A stretch of DNA of 19,846 nucleotides from positions 1-19,846 of the forward strand of contig JASFMR010000069.1 in assembly GCA_050117475.1 (NCBI GenBank). The letters are read 5' to 3'. The position numbers and the translations under genes were made by a program. The DNA is from Fodinibius sp050117475. GTDB lineage: Bacteria > Bacteroidota > Rhodothermia > Balneolales > Balneolaceae. Each line of letters opens with the position of its first letter. Position 1 is the stretch's first letter. Positions 15,652 through 19,846 of the stretch are shown piece after piece. Under the pieces are notes generated by a model. It had not been told where the DNA came from, did not search any database, and saw only the letters and a program-made list of their open reading frames with translations.

Positions 15652-16011
15652 TTAATTTTCCTCTTTTTCTTTTTTCTCATAAGACTTTACCGCCTCTTCA
15701 ACGGTTCGGTAACTCTCGAATACAGTGATCAACTTCGTAACTACCAGCAGGCTTTCTATCTTTTTGTCGGCTCCAGCAATGCGAAGATCACCTCCAGCGT
15801 TTCTCATCGTTGTGAGTCCGCCAATCAAAATTCCCAACCCGGAAGAATTCATAAACTTAACTTTGCTTAAATCTGCAACAATTTCATTCCGGTTCTTATC
15901 GATCAACTCGTGCAGTTTATCATTGAATTTAGTGGCATCCGGACCTCCCATCAAATCCCCACTGAATTTAAAAATGATACAATTATAACGCTCTTCTATA
16001 CTATAATTCAT
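15652..16011 (-). CDS. STAS-domain anti-sigma factor antagonist (SpoIIAA-like)
   Basis: This cytosolic protein of 119 residues is almost only a STAS domain. VADLSKVKFMNSSGLGILIGG contains the family's phosphorylatable serine (S56 or S57) at the end of the second-strand/helix switch. In known partner-switching systems an RsbW/SpoIIAB-type kinase phosphorylates this serine and the unphosphorylated protein binds the kinase to free a sigma factor or effector. No kinase, phosphatase or sigma gene is in this window, so the partner must be elsewhere. The C-terminal tail (KSYEKKEKEE) is charged. A strong GGAGG is seven bases before the ATG and a good promoter lies upstream. The gene is divergent from the YbaK-type gene. 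Confidence 0.9.
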   Translation of the reverse strand: MNYSIEERYNCIIFKFSGDLMGGPDATKFNDKLHELIDKNRNEIVADLSKVKFMNSSGLGILIGGLTTMRNAGGDLRIAGADKKIESLLVVTKLITVFESYRTVEEAVKSYEKKEKEEN

Positions 16012-16051
16012 AGACCAACCTCCTAATTTGTCCCTCTGGTTAACATATGAT

Positions 16052-16079
16052 ATAATAATATAAGAGACTTAATTGTCAA
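16052..16079 (-). promoter_or_regulatory. Sigma-70-like promoter of the STAS gene
   Basis: On the minus strand TTGACA (16079-16074) is followed after 16 bases by TATTAT (16057-16052), five of six matches to TATAAT. It sits about 40 bases before the start codon and ahead of the GGAGG site. Confidence 0.6.
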
Positions 16080-16194
16080 TACTAATTTGATTTATCAAAA
16101 CAGCTCACAACTAACCCCTATACAAAAAATAATTTTTCTATAATCTGTAAAAAAGATGGAAAAGTCTGCAAGAGCAGTAAAAGTTCTGGGGCAA

Positions 16195-16224
16195 TTGAAT
16201 TTTATACTTACATGGGTTTATATT
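16195..16224 (+). promoter_or_regulatory. Weak promoter candidate for the YbaK-type gene
   Basis: TTGAAT (16195-16200) is followed after 17-18 bases by TTATAT/TATATT (16218-16224). Distance to the start codon is about 43 bases, and the region is very A/T-rich, so chance matches are likely. Confidence 0.3.
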
Positions 16225-16266
16225 GATAAAAGAACTTCAAGAGTATTTTAAAAAAAGGAGGTCGTT

Positions 16267-16734
16267 ATGCCACTCTCAAGATTGACTGATTTTTTGGACT
16301 CTCACCATGTAAAGTATGTAGTAATCAAGCATTCTCAGGCGTATACCACTCAAGAAGTTGCCGCGTCAGCACACATCCCAGGAAAAAATATGGCCAAAAC
16401 CGTCATGATGAACATCGACGGAGGAATGAAAATGGTAGTGCTTCCTTCGACACACCAAATTGATTTTAAACAAATAAAAAAAGCACTGGATGCCGAGGAT
16501 GTAAAACTTGCCTCGGAAGAAGAGTTCGAAGGCTTTTTCCCGGATTGTGAAGTCGGTGCCATGCCCCCATTCGGCAACCTTTATGATCTGGGAACCATCG
16601 TTGCCGATAGGCTATCTGAGGATGAAGAAATTGCATTCAATGCAGGCACTCACAGAGAAATAGTCAAAATGGCATATGATGATTTTGAGGAATTAGTTCA
16701 ACCCAAAATCATACCATTGGGCGTAAGAGTTTAA
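16267..16734 (+). CDS. YbaK/aminoacyl-tRNA deacylase-domain protein
   Basis: This protein of 155 residues is a single YbaK/ProX editing domain. It should hydrolyse mischarged aminoacyl-tRNA, as YbaK does for Cys-tRNA(Pro), in the cytosol. K44 in the AKTV segment corresponds to the lysine needed by YbaK, and the MPPFGNLYD glycine-rich loop and the NAGTHREIVKMAYDDF end segment are typical. Which tRNA it acts on cannot be told from sequence. GGAGGT (16257-16262), four bases before the ATG, is one of the strongest ribosome sites in the window. It is divergent from the STAS gene, with 255 bases between starts. Confidence 0.88.
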   Translation: MPLSRLTDFLDSHHVKYVVIKHSQAYTTQEVAASAHIPGKNMAKTVMMNIDGGMKMVVLPSTHQIDFKQIKKALDAEDVKLASEEEFEGFFPDCEVGAMPPFGNLYDLGTIVADRLSEDEEIAFNAGTHREIVKMAYDDFEELVQPKIIPLGVRV

Positions 16735-16746
16735 AGGGGGCGGTTA

Positions 16747-16879
16747 CTAAGTTTCTAATAAGTATAGTAAGCTACCTAATCCGGCAATACTAATTCCTTC
16801 GGCCAATCTCGGTGGTATACTCATGGGGCTCTCAATTGTTGTGAAAATAAAACCGGCGCTCAGGATTCTTCGAACACAT
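16747..16879 (-). pseudogene. Short frameshifted reading frame with strong ribosome site
   Basis: On the minus strand AGGAGG precedes an ATG at 16879 that gives only 15 codons (stop at 16832-16834). The next frame is open across the same stretch for about 45 codons, ending in TAG at 16747-16749, with a hydrophobic segment AGLGSLLYLLET. A second ATG at 16824 in that frame would give 25 residues. One missing or extra base just after the first ATG would explain both. It may be a decayed small membrane protein, or two tiny overlapping peptides. I do not recognise a family. Confidence 0.35.
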
Positions 16880-16893
16880 AATCCTCCTCAAAA

Positions 16894-16931
16894 TGGAAAA
16901 AGGACTAACCAGCAAATGCCGATTAGTCCTT
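16894..16931 (-). terminator. Rho-independent terminator of tRNA-Asn
   Basis: On the minus strand AAGGACTAATCGGC pairs with GCTGGTTAGTCCTT around ATTT, a 14-base-pair stem with two wobble pairs, followed by TTT. It starts 11 bases after the tRNA 3' end. Confidence 0.85.
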
Positions 16932-16941
16932 CTAATTCGAG

Positions 16942-17013
16942 CTCCCCGGGTAGGATTCGAACCTACGACCCAGCGGTTAACAGCCGCTTGCTCTGCCCCT
17001 GAGCTACCGAGGA
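16942..17013 (-). tRNA. tRNA-Asn (anticodon GUU)
   Basis: The 72-base cloverleaf is complete: acceptor TCCTCGG/CCGGGGA, D-stem GCTC/GAGC, anticodon stem AGCGG/CCGCT with loop CTGTTAA, T-stem GTAGG/CCTAC with loop TTCGAAT, and discriminator G. The 3' CCA is not encoded. Confidence 0.97.
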
Positions 17014-17129
17014 TTCTAGTAATTTGTCTCAGCTAAGCATTTTTATTTCCGAAAAGCCCTGGGGTAATAGCCACGCTTACTGAAAATCAAATTACCTATA
17101 AAAAATCTTCAACTGTTTCAAAGAGAGCA

Positions 17130-17161
17130 CAAATATAATGGATTAAGGATACTCAAGTCAA
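17130..17161 (-). promoter_or_regulatory. Bacteroidota-type promoter, probably for tRNA-Asn
   Basis: On the minus strand a perfect TATATTTG (17137-17130) matches TAnnTTTG, with TTG at 17161-17159, 21 bases upstream. It begins right after the truA stop. The leader before the tRNA would be about 100 bases, longer than usual. Confidence 0.45.
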
Positions 17162-17163
17162 GA

Positions 17164-17907
17164 TTAATTTCGGACTTTTTTATAAATAACTTTCTCCAGT
17201 ATTAATCCCTTGGCTGCGGCTCCAAAACCATTCTTTTTTTTACTGGGAGCCGTAATCAAATCAGAAAATTCGGCTACCGTTCTTTTGCCTTTTCCAACCT
17301 GTATCATCGTCCCAACAAGCCTGCGAACCATATGATGAACAAACCGATTAGCCTCGATATGATAAAGCAGCAGTGGGCCTTGGTGACTGAACTCAGAAAT
17401 TTCGACCGTACAGGTCGAATCCGGGTTGTCGTTATTCGATTTTGTGAAGCTGTCAAAATTATGGGTTCCCTTTATCTTCTGTGCGCAGGTGGTCATAGCT
17501 TCCAGGTTGAGTTTATTTAACACCATCTCGGAGGTATTTCTCCATAGCGGTGCAGGTCGTACTGCAATCTGGTAACGGTACCTCCTGGCAATCGCATCAA
17601 AACGGGCATGAAAATCCGATGCAACTTCCTGCATATCCCACACCGAGATATCGCTTGGCAGGACGCCGAGCAACGCGTACAGCAATTTATCTTCATCCAA
17701 AACTTCCGAGAAATCAAAATGGGCGACCTGTCCCTCGGCATGCACCCCACTATCGGTGCGCCCCTGCCCTATGATATCCACCGGCTTACGCAAAATCTGG
17801 GCCAGTGCCGCCTCAATTTGCTCCTCAACGGTATCACTTTCGGGCTGTTTTTGCCAACCACAATAATTGGTACCATCGTATTCTATAAGGATCTTGTATC
17901 GCGGCAT
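17164..17907 (-). CDS. truA: tRNA pseudouridine(38-40) synthase TruA
   Basis: The enzyme of 247 residues converts uridines 38-40 in the anticodon arm of tRNAs to pseudouridine. D52 in GQGRTDSGVHAEGQVAHFD is the catalytic aspartate. Other family blocks are EYDGTNYCGWQ near the start, FHARFDAIARRYRYQI in the middle and HMVRRLVGTMIQVGKG near the end. Length is normal. The ATG lies two bases after the stop of the short upstream frame (TAATAATG), so it may be translated by coupling. A tRNA gene follows on the same strand, with a promoter between. Confidence 0.96.
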   Translation of the reverse strand: MPRYKILIEYDGTNYCGWQKQPESDTVEEQIEAALAQILRKPVDIIGQGRTDSGVHAEGQVAHFDFSEVLDEDKLLYALLGVLPSDISVWDMQEVASDFHARFDAIARRYRYQIAVRPAPLWRNTSEMVLNKLNLEAMTTCAQKIKGTHNFDSFTKSNNDNPDSTCTVEISEFSHQGPLLLYHIEANRFVHHMVRRLVGTMIQVGKGKRTVAEFSDLITAPSKKKNGFGAAAKGLILEKVIYKKVRN

Positions 17908-17909
17908 TA

Positions 17910-18170
17910 TTAAAAATGAACCTTGCGGTTAGCTATGATTCCGGTGGCGTATTGACAGGGGGTCAGGTAGCTCAAAATAAGAACGGCAGCCAGATGATAT
18001 TTTCCCCGCGTCCATTCAGAATGGCTCACCTTATAATGTTCCCAAGCAGGCAATACCATTGACTTCAGAAATGAAATTTCGGAATCGGGTAATTTCTGTT
18101 TGGTTTGTGAGGCGGGCTGTGAAATCGCTTTTTCTGTAAATGCCGAGATAAAAAATAAAAGCGATTTCAT
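17910..18170 (-). pseudogene. Truncated fragment, DUF5683-like membrane protein
   Basis: The frame of 86 residues starts with a hydrophobic leader (MKSLLFFISAF), then has SEISFLKSMVLPAWEHYKVSHSEWTRGKYHLAAVLILSY split over residues 31-70. In intact DUF5683-type proteins of Bacteroidota this region, as I recall it, reads LPGWGxYY and RGxYHLAA before further membrane segments. Here the PGWG glycines are replaced, and the frame stops after about a third of the usual length, two bases before truA. Truncation by deletion is the simplest reading, but a short genuine gene coupled to truA is possible. The family call is an inference. Confidence 0.45.
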
Positions 18171-18346
18171 TTTAAAAAATGATCATAAATTTAATAGTGG
18201 CTTATTGCTTGTCATCCCATACTTTGACCCGGGGATTTTGTCGTGTGGCATCTAACTTTGATCAATTTTGAAAATAATAACAACGTTTCTGCCGTACAAG
18301 ATCCTAAAACAAATTCAGGGTAACATTGCCTTTTGATAAGCGAGAG
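18171..18346. other. Intergenic gap between ccmF-like gene and the truncated frame
   Basis: The 176 bases hold no coding frame, clear hairpin terminator or good promoter that I can support. They probably carry the promoter of the truA transcript. Confidence 0.3.
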
Positions 18347-19846
18347 TTAAGATTTTTTCCGTTCCCTTCCCCAATGCCGGAAAATGGAGACGCTAAATCC
18401 AGCCATCAGCAAGAACGTACCCAGCCATACAATCGAAATAAACGGTTTTTCCTCGGCAACCAATAGCACCCATTGGTCCTTAACTTTTTTATCAACACCG
18501 CGGATGGTTAGTTCTATCTCGCCTTTAGCCGGATCCACACTGCTAAATTGAATGCTGCCTCCCTGATGCCCGGGTATAGAGATCGGAGGAGCGTAAGACC
18601 AACTTTCCCCATTCTTATTATAGATCGAAAACAAAGGATTAACCGTTGTTGAAACATCGCTGCCGCGCGGGGTAATTTCCAATTGTGCCCGGACAGCAAC
18701 AATCGTACTATCTTGAAGCCTGGAACTGTCGACAGTGCTATAATTTGAAAAATGCAGGTCAAAATCCGCCACCGATGCTGTCTGGCCTTTTTTCAGCTTT
18801 ATCTTTTGTGTTTTAGTTGTATCCACCTGGGACACTGAGGCAGGTTGCGTCGTCTTTCCCTGCTTCTTCGCCTGGTCATTTTTTTCCTGTACATATGAAC
18901 TTCCAGAAACGTACATATAGATATCACCAAACAAGCCGCTTCTAACATCCGGATCTACCGACCATTGAATATTTTGGGCGGTTGAAGCCGATAACATCGG
19001 GTATACCTGGGGATTCATGATGAACTGCTCTCCCTCGCCGTCGGCCGGTTCAAACTTTATACGGTATTGCTGCTGACCCGGCCGCTCCTGGTTTTTAAGC
19101 GTATACCCTTCATAAGTTACCTTGTATTTATCATTCACAACCTTGGGTTCGTTGAGCTTGAGTTCAAGGAAATTCACTTTTTGTGTTTTCTTGAATCCCT
19201 GTTCATCGGTAACCTTACCCTGTTCAATGGCGTTGTTATAATTTTGTGTTGCCCTATCCAACAAGTTTGTTGTATATGCCGAGGAAGCCAAAATTCCCAG
19301 AAGTAAAATTCCAAAACCGACATGAGTAAGGGCACCGCCAATAAGCTTCGGCTGCTTTATCGCCAAGCGATAAACAATGACTCCGTTCCCAATCAGGGCA
19401 AACCAGGCTGCCAGAAGGAAAATCATATAATAGATATTGTGAACACCGCCAATCATAATTGTAGCCAACGTGATAACACAGGTGGCAGCCACAGGCCAGG
19501 TCAGCTCTCTGGCAAGTGATTCAGGATCTTGACGCTTCCAGAAAATATACTGCCCGAAAACAGTAAGGACAGCGGTTATCATTGCCAGAGGCATTGTCCA
19601 GTTGTTATAAAAGCTGACTTCCGGGGGAGTGGGATTATCCACAAAAAGTCGGCCGATGATGGGAGAACTGGTGCCCAGTGCCACGATAAGGCCGATCAGG
19701 AAAAGTACCATCGCTCCGCTAAAAGTCACAAACTCCCGGCTCAGTAATTTCAGTTCCCGCTCTTGCCTGGGCATATCCTTGTATCGGTAAATAAACATTC
19801 CAAGCCCGATAATACTTATGACCGCCATAAATACAACCAATTGTCC
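18347..19846 (-). CDS. ccmF: CcmF-like cytochrome c heme lyase, C-terminal part (5' end outside window)
   Basis: The frame is open to the window edge, so the TTG at 19840 is not the true start. The 500 visible residues match the C-terminal half of CcmF, the membrane protein that helps join heme to apocytochrome c in the periplasm. They show LGTSSPIIGRLF, then FYNNWTMPLAMI, several membrane helices (about 40-60, 75-95, 115-130, 137-155 and 168-188), a long periplasmic domain (about 190-460), and a final helix beginning KPFISIVWLGTFLLM, ending in a basic tail (RERKKS). Other ccm genes are expected to the right of the window. No terminator is visible after the stop. Confidence 0.9.
   Translation of the reverse strand, partial: GQLVVFMAVISIIGLGMFIYRYKDMPRQERELKLLSREFVTFSGAMVLFLIGLIVALGTSSPIIGRLFVDNPTPPEVSFYNNWTMPLAMITAVLTVFGQYIFWKRQDPESLARELTWPVAATCVITLATIMIGGVHNIYYMIFLLAAWFALIGNGVIVYRLAIKQPKLIGGALTHVGFGILLLGILASSAYTTNLLDRATQNYNNAIEQGKVTDEQGFKKTQKVNFLELKLNEPKVVNDKYKVTYEGYTLKNQERPGQQQYRIKFEPADGEGEQFIMNPQVYPMLSASTAQNIQWSVDPDVRSGLFGDIYMYVSGSSYVQEKNDQAKKQGKTTQPASVSQVDTTKTQKIKLKKGQTASVADFDLHFSNYSTVDSSRLQDSTIVAVRAQLEITPRGSDVSTTVNPLFSIYNKNGESWSYAPPISIPGHQGGSIQFSSVDPAKGEIELTIRGVDKKVKDQWVLLVAEEKPFISIVWLGTFLLMAGFSVSIFRHWGRERKKS

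Overview
The window reads like a chromosomal segment of a bacterium from the Bacteroidota/Balneolota side of the FCB group, most likely Balneolaceae-like; that placement is inference. It rests on a DUF4175-type Gln-rich protein, a BatB-like von Willebrand A protein, a 60-residue Hc1-type histone-like protein, several Bacteroidota-style -33/-7 promoters (TTG, about 20 nt, TAnnTTTG), and moderate GC by eye. Some genes have strong Shine-Dalgarno sites (STAS gene, YbaK gene, glycerate kinase) and others have none. No insertion sequence, prophage, CRISPR array or defence island was seen.

Layout: the 3' part of a DUF4175-like gene enters from the left (+). Four minus-strand genes follow: HAD phosphatase, BatB-like VWA protein, glycerate kinase and 3-hydroxybutyryl-CoA dehydrogenase. 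A divergent plus-strand block runs from 5.15 to 12.05 kb. It holds a penicillin-acylase-family Ntn hydrolase, a lipoprotein-like fusion of a NagZ-type GH3 glucosaminidase with a beta-lactamase-fold serine hydrolase, a two-domain cytidine deaminase joined to it by a TAATG overlap, and a degenerate amino-acid-kinase-like protein. The histone-like gene follows with its own promoter and terminator. Minus-strand genes next are a Tat-like lipoprotein amidase and a secreted protein of unknown function. From 15.1 to 18.2 kb intact housekeeping genes (STAS protein, YbaK-type deacylase, tRNA-Asn, truA) alternate with decayed reading frames: a POT peptide transporter reduced to its two ends, a small frameshifted frame, and a truncated DUF5683-like fragment. 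The window ends inside a CcmF-like cytochrome c assembly gene (minus strand).

How the genes may work together: the fusion protein combines two activities that in Bacillus subtilis are separate muropeptide-salvage enzymes (NagZ and AmiE), which suggests cell-wall recovery in the periplasm or at the cell surface. The acylase upstream and the amidase nearby also cut amide bonds but have no defined substrate. The HAD phosphatase and glycerate kinase could share C2/C3 acid metabolism, but nothing in the sequence proves this. I did not find a convincing new multi-gene system. The most unusual items are the fusion operon with its inverted-layout cytidine deaminase and kinase-like partner, and the cluster of gene remnants near 15-18 kb.
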